A model generated the notes under the pieces. That model searched no databases. It saw only the letters and a list, made by a program, of their open reading frames with translations, and was not told the origin of the DNA. Below, piece after piece: positions 18,795 to 27,937 of a stretch of DNA of 64,000 nt (the first letter of the stretch is position 1; the number at the start of each line of letters is the position of its first letter). Made by a program: the position numbers and the translations under genes. Origin of the DNA: Lachnospiraceae bacterium (lineage in GTDB: Bacteria > Bacillota > Clostridia > Lachnospirales > Lachnospiraceae); assembly GCA_014804425.1 (NCBI GenBank), contig JAAUZV010000014.1, positions 335,018-399,017 on the forward strand. The letters run 5' to 3'.

Positions 18795-21071
18795 TCAATT
18801 CCCTCTCTTAAAAATTTTATCACGCCATGTATGTCGTGTTTTATTCAATGAAATACTATTCAGGTCAGGGACTTGCAAATCATATTTATACTCCCCTATC
18901 TGGTGTTCTTCCATCAGTTTCTTATTAAAATATTTTTCAACGCTCTGATAACCCGTCGGCACAAAAAATACAATATCAAAACCAATCAGATTCAAAAAGG
19001 CTACTAAGATTGTATCCTCCAGCGAAATCACCGTTTCAGATGTGTTTATATAGATTAATTTCGGGTTCCTCTTAGTAAAATCAAACTTCTGTATCACTCT
19101 GATAATATCTTTGGGAAGATTCAAAACCTGTGCGATCGCTGTATATTCTGTTCCGTTCTCCCCAATCCCTCTGATCAGCCTCTGATCGATCATACATTGG
19201 AGTTTATCCAACATAAAATCCTGCATATCCTCCCTTAAAATACCGTAGGGATACTTCGGATGATTTTTTATCTTGCTTTTTTGAAGCTTTCCATTCTTAT
19301 AAAACTCCGCCGCGTATGCTTTCATCGGATTTGGTGCCGTTGACTGAATATAGGGAGCACTTTTTATCACCGTTGTATCAGATGTAACCAATTCCTTTAC
19401 CGAAACCCAATAGGAATCGACCAAGCCATCTTTAACGCCGGATACCTTTGCAAATATCACAGGTATATTGACAACACCGTCTATTGTACTAAAACTGGGT
19501 CTGTACTTTAACTCTTGATCCCACAATATCCGAATTTCTTCATACATGGTCTGCAAACTGATCACATTGGCTTTTCCGTATTGCTGATTTCTATACATCC
19601 CCGTATCCTGATAGATCAGCGTATCCAGATCCCTTTCTGCATGATATGCCGCTGTCCCTATTCTAACCTGTGAATTGTCCTCCGGATATCTGTTCAGGGA
19701 AAGACTTTCTGTATAGTTCACTTCATATAGCAGCTGATCCGTTAAGCAGCACTTTACATTAAGGTTTGGACAGAGAATCAGCACATCCACCGGTAATCTG
19801 CTCAAAAGACTCATAAAAGCGGCTTCATTATCATTTTTACAGCCGCCCATGTATATAAAGCAGCCGACCTCCGGCATTTTCCAATTAGAAAATAACTGTG
19901 ACATATACCTTCTAAGCCAACAGAGCAAATATACCGCTTTATTTGTCAGCTTATTCAAATTGGTGCCATCTTTCTTTGACTCTGCTAAGATCACATCAAC
20001 AAAAGCCGTGATCATTATGCGCTGCAATTCTATATTTGCCGTATATTTTATATTGCCGGTAAGATCCAATATCATCTGATCCTGCTTCGTGTAATTATTT
20101 CGCTTTATTCCGGCTATTTCCTCCGATGTCGGTCTGGGAATTTCCTCATTCACAATAACCAGCCTGCGTTTTGCATTCTTTAGTTCCTGCTGAAGCTGAA
20201 ATAATTCATTTGAATAAACCAGCCGATCTTCTACTCCATTGATCCGGCAAAAGCAATTATAAAAGAATCCGGCATCATTCCCCCTCATTGCGATATTCTC
20301 ACGAATATCATCCAAACCAGTTCCTTTAATCCAGGCATTCGTACAGTTATTTATTTGCGGACGAACCCCATACAATCGTTCGTTATTCATCGTTTCCCGG
20401 ATTTCATCACGTACTTTTTTTAATGAGTAATCCTGCGGGAACGCCCTCATTCCGCTTATTGAAAGATCGTCAGAATGTGTTGAGCCGGAGTCCACCTTCA
20501 AATATTCCTGATCACCCCGATACTGTAATAATACAACATCGCAGCCTGCATTCGATAATATGGATATCAGCATCAACTCATAGTGACTGATATTGCCCTC
20601 ATAAAGAATCTTCGGGATACTATTTTCTCCCAGCTGATTCACAATTCTTTCGAACTTGTAGTATAACCAACACATAAACTTTATGTAGGCATTTTTTAAC
20701 ATATTCTCTGTCTTTCCTGTCTTTTGCATAAAAGTCAAAGAATCAAATAGAGAATCCGCTACATTTTTCCGTTGAAGGTTATTCATCCTCGGCAGCCATT
20801 TTTTAAGGCTTGAAGTTATGAATTCCAAATTCATATGGAATTCCATGCCCATTATCTCGCTGTAATATGCAAGATTTTTCTCATCCGGATTCGGAATTTT
20901 TCCTTCAATAACAACGCCGTTTTTTCTTGCCACCTCATAATATTTCTTAATAAACTCTCCGATTTCCTCCGAATATCCGTTAATCCTATAAAAATATACC
21001 CCTTTATTCTGTCTACTATCAAGTTCAACAAAATAATCACTAAGGTTTCGAATCTTTTTATGTTCTAACAT
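18795..21071 (-). CDS. YceG-like protein of the Ter/stress system
   Basis: A 758-residue soluble protein matching the YceG family found between Ter genes and TelA in Bacillota (B. subtilis yceG precedes telA-like yceH). Reading it shows three related alpha/beta modules, at about 124-187, 375-440 and 680-735. Each has a helix, a strand like PKILYEGN or PKLIYINT, a helix and a final strand such as GCDVVLLQYRGD, VDVLILCPN or GFDIVFFVPTG. The function is unknown. It sits directly upstream of telA (1-base gap), so the two proteins probably act together. The start has a GAGGGTGAG site. Confidence 0.85.
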   Translation of the reverse strand: MLEHKKIRNLSDYFVELDSRQNKGVYFYRINGYSEEIGEFIKKYYEVARKNGVVIEGKIPNPDEKNLAYYSEIMGMEFHMNLEFITSSLKKWLPRMNNLQRKNVADSLFDSLTFMQKTGKTENMLKNAYIKFMCWLYYKFERIVNQLGENSIPKILYEGNISHYELMLISILSNAGCDVVLLQYRGDQEYLKVDSGSTHSDDLSISGMRAFPQDYSLKKVRDEIRETMNNERLYGVRPQINNCTNAWIKGTGLDDIRENIAMRGNDAGFFYNCFCRINGVEDRLVYSNELFQLQQELKNAKRRLVIVNEEIPRPTSEEIAGIKRNNYTKQDQMILDLTGNIKYTANIELQRIMITAFVDVILAESKKDGTNLNKLTNKAVYLLCWLRRYMSQLFSNWKMPEVGCFIYMGGCKNDNEAAFMSLLSRLPVDVLILCPNLNVKCCLTDQLLYEVNYTESLSLNRYPEDNSQVRIGTAAYHAERDLDTLIYQDTGMYRNQQYGKANVISLQTMYEEIRILWDQELKYRPSFSTIDGVVNIPVIFAKVSGVKDGLVDSYWVSVKELVTSDTTVIKSAPYIQSTAPNPMKAYAAEFYKNGKLQKSKIKNHPKYPYGILREDMQDFMLDKLQCMIDQRLIRGIGENGTEYTAIAQVLNLPKDIIRVIQKFDFTKRNPKLIYINTSETVISLEDTILVAFLNLIGFDIVFFVPTGYQSVEKYFNKKLMEEHQIGEYKYDLQVPDLNSISLNKTRHTWRDKIFKRGN

Positions 21072-21086
21072 AGAGCATTCTCACCC

Positions 21087-21677
21087 TCAATATCTATTCA
21101 TTTTGTTCTTATTCATGATAAATCCCAAGCTCGAACCAACGACTCCTCCTACAATATGAGTGAGATTCGCCACATTGTCCTGAACAAAAATACCATAATA
21201 TACTTGTTCTCCAATGTAAAGCAACGCTACCAGCAGAAAAGTAACAGGTACTTCTCCCTCCCTAAAGCCGGCAAATGAAGATAATAATATCAGTGCAAAC
21301 ACCACCCCGCTGGCACCCAGCATCTGAAACCGCGGGAAAAACACGAAATGAATAATTCCAGTGATCAAAGCCGTGGCAAGAATAACAAACAAAATATTCG
21401 CTGAACCGTATTTTTCTTCCAAGAGAGAACCAACCACCAGAAACATCATAATATTACCCATAAAGTGTTCCCATCCTGCATGACCTAATACATGTCCAAA
21501 AAATCTAATATATGTAAGCGGACTTAACAACGATGATCTATATACACTAAAAAAACTGTTTGTAGATGCGCCGCCCGTAATCTTATCAAGTATCATAACA
21601 AGAAAACAAGCAATCGTAAATCCTAAGATCACCGGAGAATTGAACGACACGCGTACCTTTTTCCCATTGGACTTCAT
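21087..21677 (-). CDS. Rhomboid-family intramembrane serine protease
   Basis: A 196-residue membrane protein with about six transmembrane helices. The rhomboid signature is present: WEHFMGN in TM2, catalytic Ser in LGASGVVFAL, and the partner His in NLTHIVGG. Rhomboids cleave membrane-spanning substrates. Association with Ter modules has been noted, so the target may be a Ter or envelope component, but this is inference. The ATG at 21677 (MKSNGKK) follows GAAGGG by 8 bases; the 21-codon longer frame has no ribosome site. Confidence 0.9.
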   Translation of the reverse strand: MKSNGKKVRVSFNSPVILGFTIACFLVMILDKITGGASTNSFFSVYRSSLLSPLTYIRFFGHVLGHAGWEHFMGNIMMFLVVGSLLEEKYGSANILFVILATALITGIIHFVFFPRFQMLGASGVVFALILLSSFAGFREGEVPVTFLLVALLYIGEQVYYGIFVQDNVANLTHIVGGVVGSSLGFIMNKNKMNRY

Positions 21678-21787
21678 ACTATTTTCCCTTCTTTTTTTTA
21701 ATTGCATCACAAGGGAATTGTACCCTATTCGCTTATACATTTCAAGATAATTCGATCACTTTTCACACTTTTCACATGCAAAACGTC

Positions 21788-23212
21788 CTATCCTACAAAC
21801 CCTTTCGTAAACATTAAAATATCCTCATATCCCACCGCAAGGTTAATATTCTGACCACTGTCAATACCTGCCGTACTGATTCCGATCACCTCTCCATATA
21901 CATTCAATACTGCTCCGCCCGAACTTCCCGGTGAGATCGGAGCAGTAAATTGTATCATGTCAGTGTCCCTTATATTTCTAAATCCGGATATGATTCCATC
22001 CGAAACGGAATTAAACAGCCCTAACGGACTACCGATTGCTACTACCTTCTGACCTCTGACAAGCTTCTTTCTCCCATCATATATGGTTAGGGGGGTCAAT
22101 TTTCTGTCAATTCTGATCACAGCCATATCGAGCACAGAGTTATATTTAATCACCTGATCTGATCGATATGCCGTTTCATCGTCCTCAATTCTTACGGAAT
22201 AAGATCTCCCTCTGGCCACAACATGATGATTTGTGAGTATGTATCCACTCTTACCGATCATGATTCCCGATCCCGTTCCAATAACCTCCCCCGTTTCATC
22301 ATGAACCGCGATCATTACAATAGACGATGCCATTTGAGCCAGCTCTTCAAAGGACTTTTCCATGCGGACGTCCTTCTGACCTGCCGACACCACCGTTGAA
22401 TTCTGTCTTTGGGGTCTGTTTTTGCTGACCCGCTCAGGAATGATCACCTTCACAGCTTCTCTTTCGTCTGTTATCCGGACTGCAGCCTCTGTTTTTTGGT
22501 CCTTTTCCCGCGTATCCGGAACATATAAAGTATACTGATCGAGCTTCGTATTTCCAAACTCACCGAGTATCATTGTTTTTGACAATTTTTTCATCTGATC
22601 CGCAGCAGCAATGTCACCTCTGTTTTCCAAAAGTAATACATCGCACCCAAGCATTGACAAAAAATACCCAAATAAATACTCCTGCTCTTTTATTACATTT
22701 TCTAAAACTACTTTTATACATGACTTTTCATTCCAATCAGCAAAGCATGCACCTGCCTTATCCTCCAGCCAAAAAAGCATCTTGATTCCCATATTTCTAA
22801 GCATGGAATCAGATGCATTATTTTTGCATTCCTTATAAACCGACTCAATTTTCAATAGCGCATTTGATACTGTCTCATTTAGTAGATCATTGTTCTTTGC
22901 CACTGCCAGCGCAAGAACACCCCTCTGTTTCCAATCATCATATATTACAGAATAGGTATGTATCTCATCCTCGCTGCTCAAATTTGACAGAGCATTGATT
23001 CTGATATAGTCAAGCCGCCCTTTCGCGATTTCCATCCCCATTCTTTTATCTATCTCGTGTATTTTTTCTGAATATTGAGCGCATTCACCCAGCGCTCTGA
23101 CAAAATACACGTCTCTGATGTTGTTATTATATCCTCCCCTTATACTAAAAAAAGTGTCAATCGAAGCTATATCCATCACATTATGCCTATATGTAATTTT
23201 CCCAGTCATCAT
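21788..23212 (-). CDS. YceG-like module fused to an HtrA-type trypsin protease
   Basis: A 474-residue two-part protein. Residues 1-210 are helical and contain one alpha/beta module near 135-200 (KMLFWL, then GCDVLLLENRGD) that mirrors the first module of the neighbouring YceG-like protein. A polar linker (210-280) leads to a trypsin-like domain with His330 in LTNHHVV, Asp362 in SVLDMAVI and Ser431 in SPGSSGGAVL, so the catalytic triad is intact. There is no signal peptide or PDZ domain, so it should act in the cytoplasm. It is the first gene of the long minus-strand Ter run; the start follows AAGGAAGG. Confidence 0.88.
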   Translation of the reverse strand: MMTGKITYRHNVMDIASIDTFFSIRGGYNNNIRDVYFVRALGECAQYSEKIHEIDKRMGMEIAKGRLDYIRINALSNLSSEDEIHTYSVIYDDWKQRGVLALAVAKNNDLLNETVSNALLKIESVYKECKNNASDSMLRNMGIKMLFWLEDKAGACFADWNEKSCIKVVLENVIKEQEYLFGYFLSMLGCDVLLLENRGDIAAADQMKKLSKTMILGEFGNTKLDQYTLYVPDTREKDQKTEAAVRITDEREAVKVIIPERVSKNRPQRQNSTVVSAGQKDVRMEKSFEELAQMASSIVMIAVHDETGEVIGTGSGIMIGKSGYILTNHHVVARGRSYSVRIEDDETAYRSDQVIKYNSVLDMAVIRIDRKLTPLTIYDGRKKLVRGQKVVAIGSPLGLFNSVSDGIISGFRNIRDTDMIQFTAPISPGSSGGAVLNVYGEVIGISTAGIDSGQNINLAVGYEDILMFTKGFVG

Positions 23213-23278
23213 CCTGCACCTTCCTTTGAATGCTCCATTTTACTTTCTATTTTATCATAATAATTTTCTAATTTCCAT

Positions 23279-23306
23279 TTGTATTTATTTTTACATGTGC
23301 TATAAT
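23279..23306 (+). promoter_or_regulatory. Extended -10 promoter of the CitE-like gene
   Basis: TTGTAT (23279-23284), a 16-bp spacer and TGC-TATAAT (-10 at 23301-23306) form a strong plus-strand promoter in the divergent gap. Transcription would begin near 23313, which makes the ATG at 23315 leaderless and supports the TTG at 23348 as the real start. On the minus strand TATGAT at 23259-23254 is a possible -10 for the Ter operon, without a good -35, so that direction may need an activator. Confidence 0.7.
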
Positions 23307-23347
23307 CCATTTGCATGCATAAATTACCATCGGAAAGAGGAACCGCT

Positions 23348-24310
23348 TTGAAAGACAACAAACTATATTACAGCGTTGGCGCGTTGCTGTATTCCCCTGC
23401 CAACAGAAAAAGCATTGTAGATTCTATTGTATCTGAAAAACTCGGCACAAAATTTTCACTCGCCCTCTGCTTAGAAGATACCATAAATGATCATTTTGTA
23501 AAAGAAGCCGAGCAAATCCTGATCGAATCTATCACACAAATCTACACGCGTCATCAAATACAGCCGTTTTACATGCCCAATATTTTTGTAAGAGTCCGAG
23601 ATGCCGAGCAAATCACCCGCCTGACCGACGCTTTTGGAAAAGGCATGGAAATCGTAACCGGTTATATCGTACCGAAATTTACTACCGATAATGCCGAAAA
23701 ATACATACAAGCACTGATAAAAGCTAACGAAACCGCAGCAAAAAACGTTTATATGATGCCAATCTATGAAACTCCTTCCATCATCGATTTAAGAGCAAGG
23801 TTAGATATTTTATACGACCTCAAGGACACACTGTCAAAGGTCGAAAAAAATATTCTGAATATTCGGGTCGGCGGAAATGATCTGTGTCATATTTTCGGTT
23901 TTAGAAGGCATTCAAATGAATCCATTCACAGAATCAGGCCGATTGCAGATATTTTCTCGGACATCATTACTGTATACGGCACGGATTACGTTGTTTCCGG
24001 TCCTGTTTGGGAATACTATGCCGGAGCTGACTGGGAACAAGGATTAATTCAAGAAATCCACGACGATAAACTTTGCGGCTTTACCGGCAAAACCGTCATT
24101 CATCCGAATCAAATCGCGGTTGTGAATGAAGCATATAAAGTTACCCAAAGTGATTTTGATGATGCCCAGGCAATCTTAAACTGGAATCAGAATTCAAACG
24201 CCTATGTCTCCGGAAACCTTGCAAAAGAACGAATGAATGAATATAAGACCCATAGTAATTGGGCACGGCAGACTATCTATCTGGCAGAATCTTTCGGAAT
24301 AAAAAAATGA
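23348..24310 (+). CDS. HpcH/HpaI-type (CitE-like) C-C bond lyase of the Ter module
   Basis: A 320-residue aldolase/citrate-lyase-beta-like TIM-barrel enzyme. Visible family features are LALCLEDTI (acidic metal ligand), IFVRVRDAEQI, MMPIYETPS, NIRVGGNDLCHIFGF and the C-terminal GKTVIHPNQI. CitE-like lyases are regular partners of the Ter PRTase/HAD/ATP-grasp set. It is the only Ter gene on the plus strand, divergent from the protease gene. TTG at 23348 is preferred because AAAGAGGAA lies 5-6 bases upstream and the promoter places the mRNA start near 23313; an in-frame ATG at 23315 lacks a ribosome site. Confidence 0.88.
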   Translation: MKDNKLYYSVGALLYSPANRKSIVDSIVSEKLGTKFSLALCLEDTINDHFVKEAEQILIESITQIYTRHQIQPFYMPNIFVRVRDAEQITRLTDAFGKGMEIVTGYIVPKFTTDNAEKYIQALIKANETAAKNVYMMPIYETPSIIDLRARLDILYDLKDTLSKVEKNILNIRVGGNDLCHIFGFRRHSNESIHRIRPIADIFSDIITVYGTDYVVSGPVWEYYAGADWEQGLIQEIHDDKLCGFTGKTVIHPNQIAVVNEAYKVTQSDFDDAQAILNWNQNSNAYVSGNLAKERMNEYKTHSNWARQTIYLAESFGIKK

Positions 24311-24314
24311 AAAA

Positions 24315-24342
24315 GAATGGCGCGGATGCGCCACTCTTTTTT
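24315..24342. terminator. Bidirectional terminator between CitE-like and exporter genes
   Basis: GAATGGCGC (24315-24323) pairs with GCGCCACTC (24328-24336), loop GGAT. It is followed by TTTTTT on the plus strand and by TTTTTCATTTTTTT on the minus strand. It separates two convergent genes. Confidence 0.8.
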
Positions 24343-26704
24343 ACTCCTCCATGAGCATGGAGACCGGCTCGATTTTCCGGATCTTGACGGAAGAAAGAAA
24401 GGAGGCGGCAAGCGCGACAAGCACGATACCCACAATCGAAATAAGCATCCATATGGGCGGCACCGACATATCCACTTGTTTGATGCCGCAGAACGACATC
24501 ACGATGACGACAAACGGACTAAACAGAAAGCCGCTGCATACCGCTCCCAAAACGGCACCCGCCGCAATGACCGGCACATTCATGAGCATAGTCTGCACGA
24601 TCAGCTGCGCCGTCGTAAATCCAAGGGCTTTCCAAACGCCGAAATTCCTTCGTTCCTTGATCAGCTTTGACTTGATGAGCAGCACCTCCACGAGCACGAC
24701 CACAAACAGCGTGATCAGCACAAATACGACGCAGATCGCCGCCATGACAAACACGATCATTTTCATCGTATTCGCGACCTGCTTCGCGGAATCCGTGACC
24801 GTCAGATTCGGAAAATGCGCAAGGATCCGTTCGGACATCTCCGCGACAGTCACACCTTCCTCCAGATAGCAGAAGACCTGCACCAGTTCCACCGAGTTAA
24901 TCAGGCGCTTTGCGCCTGCCTCACACATCATTGCTTTTAAGCCCATATTATTCATTTTTTGATCGATACCGCTGACTACATAGGAAAGCCGCTCCCCGCC
25001 CCCTGTCACATAAACGGTATCGCCCGGCTCCACATGAAGCCGCTTTGCAATACTTGTCGTCAGCACGATCTCATTCTCATATTTCGGCAGACGACCCTGT
25101 ACAAGCATCTCGCTATGGAGCGCCTCGGGATCGCGCCAGTAGTCGCAGGTCACTTCGGTCTCGGCGTCCGCGCTTTCGATGTGGACGGACGTATTACCGT
25201 AATACAGCACGCTCTCGATACCGTCCCACTGCGCAAGCTCTTCACCCGCCTGTTCCACTCCGTCCCCCGTAACCACAATATCTCCTGCCTCCGCACCGAC
25301 GATTTTTAGCAGCGTATCCGTGCGGACCGCAAAGTTTTCATACAGACCAAAGCCCATGCACACGGAAAAGGAAAGCAATGTGACAATACAAAGTACCGAT
25401 AAGGTCTTTCCTTTTTCACCAAAGAGATGTTTGCCCGCAAGCACAAACGCTCCCGGCAGTCTGCTCTTTTCAAAAGGAAACGGATTACGCTTAAAATTAT
25501 GTGTCGAAATCCCGCCCCGAAGCGCATCCAATACCGGCGTCCTCCGATAGGCACGTCCGCAAAGCCATGCTACGCCGGTGACAATGATCATCAGCGCTGC
25601 AACTGTCACAAGCGCCGCCCCGGTATGGAATTTCTGATTCCATCCAAGACCGAGCATCATCCCCTGGATACTGCCGATCAGACCGCTCCCTAAGGTGCCG
25701 AACAGGACGCCCGTTATGGATGCCAAAAAAGAAAGGAACGCCATTTCCAGCATGACCGAGCTCTGAAGCTGCCTTGTCGTATAGCCTGCCGCCTGCAAAA
25801 TTCCCGTGTTTTTGCGGTTCATTTCCAAAAAGTTATATACACTGAATCGAACAATGATGAGTGCAACCGCAATGAGCAGCAGGGAAAACACAAGCATGAC
25901 ACCCATACTGATTTTTGACAGGATCGCCACGCCGCCCCTCATGGTCCTCCAGTTCATGCCCAGATTGATCGAATTCCCGAGTTCCGGTATTTCCGCCATC
26001 AGAATCTGTGATATTTTGTGATCAAAGTCAATGCTGTCCTCTCCTGCCCGCAGCCGGACTTTATAGCATATGCTGTCCTGTCCCTCACGCGCCGCATCAT
26101 TATCTTTTTGCATCTCCTTATACCGCGCGCTGCTGATATAGCAGCTATACGCACTTACATTCAACGGCGTGGCAAACAGCGGATCCTGCACAAAGCCCGC
26201 CACAAGAAATTCCCACTCCGTCTCCCCGATCAAAAGATAAAACGGATCGCCCACCGCATACCCGCCCGCCGCTTTCAGGTAATAGGGGAGCAGGATACTG
26301 TCCTCGCCCACGGTCACATGCTCACCGCCCGCCAGCGTGCAGATCGTGCGCCCCTCCTCGATCCTGCCGAAAATGAACATGCTGCTCTGCTGCGACTCCT
26401 CCTCTTTTCCTTTCCGATAATCGGCACTGACAAAAAACAGACATTCGGATGCCTCGTATTCCACGACCTCCTCCTGCGATCTGAAAATATCCGATATCCG
26501 GTCGCCCCCCTGACTTGTAATATAGATCAGATCCGCCGTATGCGCACGCTCATAGGCCGCATCCAGCGTACCGTCTAAGCCCGCGAAGACGGACACACTC
26601 ACATAGAGAAACAGCGCCGCAAGCGCGATTAAAAAATACAATACCACGACGTCCCTTTTTTTCTTTTTGATATTGTTCCATATAATAAACCATAACGCCT
26701 CCAT
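24341..26704 (-). CDS. FtsX-like ABC transporter permease
   Basis: A 787-residue membrane protein with the layout of MacB/FtsX-type permeases: one N-terminal transmembrane helix (about 20-40), a large extracytoplasmic domain, three helices near 265-380, a second helix-domain unit from about 430, and three last helices with a typical FtsX region (LIKERRNFGVWKALGFTTAQ). Such proteins export or extract peptides, antibiotics or lipoproteins, or signal to histidine kinases, with the ATPase encoded just upstream (2-base gap). ATG 26704 is used; GTG 26713 is an alternative. The gene ends at a strong terminator. Confidence 0.88.
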   Translation of the reverse strand: MEALWFIIWNNIKKKKRDVVVLYFLIALAALFLYVSVSVFAGLDGTLDAAYERAHTADLIYITSQGGDRISDIFRSQEEVVEYEASECLFFVSADYRKGKEEESQQSSMFIFGRIEEGRTICTLAGGEHVTVGEDSILLPYYLKAAGGYAVGDPFYLLIGETEWEFLVAGFVQDPLFATPLNVSAYSCYISSARYKEMQKDNDAAREGQDSICYKVRLRAGEDSIDFDHKISQILMAEIPELGNSINLGMNWRTMRGGVAILSKISMGVMLVFSLLLIAVALIIVRFSVYNFLEMNRKNTGILQAAGYTTRQLQSSVMLEMAFLSFLASITGVLFGTLGSGLIGSIQGMMLGLGWNQKFHTGAALVTVAALMIIVTGVAWLCGRAYRRTPVLDALRGGISTHNFKRNPFPFEKSRLPGAFVLAGKHLFGEKGKTLSVLCIVTLLSFSVCMGFGLYENFAVRTDTLLKIVGAEAGDIVVTGDGVEQAGEELAQWDGIESVLYYGNTSVHIESADAETEVTCDYWRDPEALHSEMLVQGRLPKYENEIVLTTSIAKRLHVEPGDTVYVTGGGERLSYVVSGIDQKMNNMGLKAMMCEAGAKRLINSVELVQVFCYLEEGVTVAEMSERILAHFPNLTVTDSAKQVANTMKMIVFVMAAICVVFVLITLFVVVLVEVLLIKSKLIKERRNFGVWKALGFTTAQLIVQTMLMNVPVIAAGAVLGAVCSGFLFSPFVVIVMSFCGIKQVDMSVPPIWMLISIVGIVLVALAASFLSSVKIRKIEPVSMLMEE

Positions 26705-26706
26705 GC

Positions 26707-27462
26707 CTACCACCCCATTTCCTGCAAAAACCCGCGCAATGCGGCGTGCCGCTTCTCGTCCCCGCTCTCGTATACGCCGAGATTCAGTTCTCCCGTGATC
26801 ACGCCGTCCTTTAAGTACAGAACGCGGTTTCCACGTCTCGCCGACTTCATATCGTGCGTCACCATCACAATGCTCTGTCCCTTACGGTGCAGTTCCGTAA
26901 AAAGATTCAGTACATGCTCGGCATTCTGCGAATTGAGCGCACCTGTCGGCTCGTCGGCAAATAAGATCTCCGGCTCGTTAATGATGCCGCGGACGACTGC
27001 GACGCGCTGCTGTTCTCCGCCTGAAAGCTGCGTCGGAAATTTGTGAAACGACTGCTCCTCGACACCAACCTGCTTTAGCAGCTCCTTTGCGCGCTCCGCA
27101 ACTGCATGACGATTTTTCCCGACCAAAAGCCCGCACACAATAATATTGTCAAGCACGCTCATCGTATCATTCAGATAATTCTGCTGGAACACAAAGCCGC
27201 AATGTCTGCGCCGGAACACGGCAAGCGCGTCGTTACTGAGATGAGATATTTCTTCCCCCTGATAGGAAATGCTTCCGAGCGTCGGCCGGTCCATTCCCGA
27301 AAGCGCGTAAAGCAGCGTGCTCTTTCCCGAACCGGAATTTCCCATAATGACAGTGAAATCTCCTTGTTCCACCGAAAGATTTAAGTTTTTTAACACATGC
27401 TGCTGCACGCTCTCATTGGAAAAGGTCTTACATAAATCTTTTGCTGTTAAAATGCTGCTCAT
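26707..27462 (-). CDS. ABC transporter ATP-binding protein (MacB/LolD/BceA-type)
   Basis: A 251-residue ATPase with Walker A GNSGSGKST near 36, Q-loop FVFQQNYLND, signature LSGGEQQRVAVVRG near 140 and Walker B EILFADEPTGALN. The GALN after the Walker B is typical of the MacB/LolD/BceA group that partners FtsX-like permeases. The ATG at 27462 follows GGGAGG. The upstream region holds direct repeats that look like a response-regulator site, suggesting induction by a two-component system; the TCS at 36809-38896 is a candidate but is not adjacent. Confidence 0.93.
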   Translation of the reverse strand: MSSILTAKDLCKTFSNESVQQHVLKNLNLSVEQGDFTVIMGNSGSGKSTLLYALSGMDRPTLGSISYQGEEISHLSNDALAVFRRRHCGFVFQQNYLNDTMSVLDNIIVCGLLVGKNRHAVAERAKELLKQVGVEEQSFHKFPTQLSGGEQQRVAVVRGIINEPEILFADEPTGALNSQNAEHVLNLFTELHRKGQSIVMVTHDMKSARRGNRVLYLKDGVITGELNLGVYESGDEKRHAALRGFLQEMGW

Positions 27463-27519
27463 ATGAATCCTCCCTGCTGCCAATAGGCCGCGATTCCTGT
27501 CTTACTTAACCCTTGTCTC

Positions 27520-27586
27520 ATTGTAACAGCATTTTCTTCCAAAGTCTTAACCTATTTCCTGTCCGTTTCTTAACTGATTCTTAAAT
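27520..27586 (-). promoter_or_regulatory. Direct-repeat operator and promoter of the FtsX-type exporter
   Basis: On the minus strand two TTAAGAA units are spaced exactly 11 bases apart (within 27586-27564), a third TTAAGA lies at 27550-27545, and a -10 TACAAT is at 27525-27520. No good -35 is present. Direct repeats with one-helical-turn spacing upstream of a promoter lacking -35 are the usual arrangement for OmpR/PhoB-family activators. A 23-bp near-copy of the paired repeat is found at 28865-28887. Confidence 0.55.
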
Positions 27587-27914
27587 GTTAATGTTTTTTA
27601 CGCAGACCAATTTGTTTTTATTTCTCCAAGTCCCTTGAATTTACTGGATATTTTGTACTTCGTTTTTTTTCGCTTTAAAAATTTTTATATGTACTTATTG
27701 CTTTCTAAAGCGGTGTCGTTTAAACTATGCGTAGGGTCTTCTCCTTTGTTATTGTTTTGGCTTAGACACCTTAATTTTAACAAATTTGAAATCCTGTTTC
27801 CATGCAATTGGCTTTACTTATCAGGTGAAGTTTAAAAGTACAGAAAATACCGGCATTTGACAGCCTTTCTCCCTAATCGCATAAGCGGTTTTCTTAAAAC
27901 TTTACGCATATAAT
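27587..27914 (+). other. AT-rich non-coding leader of the DUF3800 gene
   Basis: About 330 bases without a credible gene. A 66-codon open frame (27635-27835) has no ribosome site and a random-looking product. A -10 TATAAT at 27909-27914 precedes the DUF3800 ATG by 23 bases, but no convincing -35 is seen. Base composition is clearly more AT-rich than the flanking exporter genes. Confidence 0.5.
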
Positions 27915-27937
27915 GTTCTCGCAAAAGGAGGCATTGC

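Noticed and set aside
27635..27835. 66-codon plus-strand open frame upstream of DUF3800
   Set aside because: No ribosome site, random hydrophobic composition, and it lies in AT-rich non-coding sequence.
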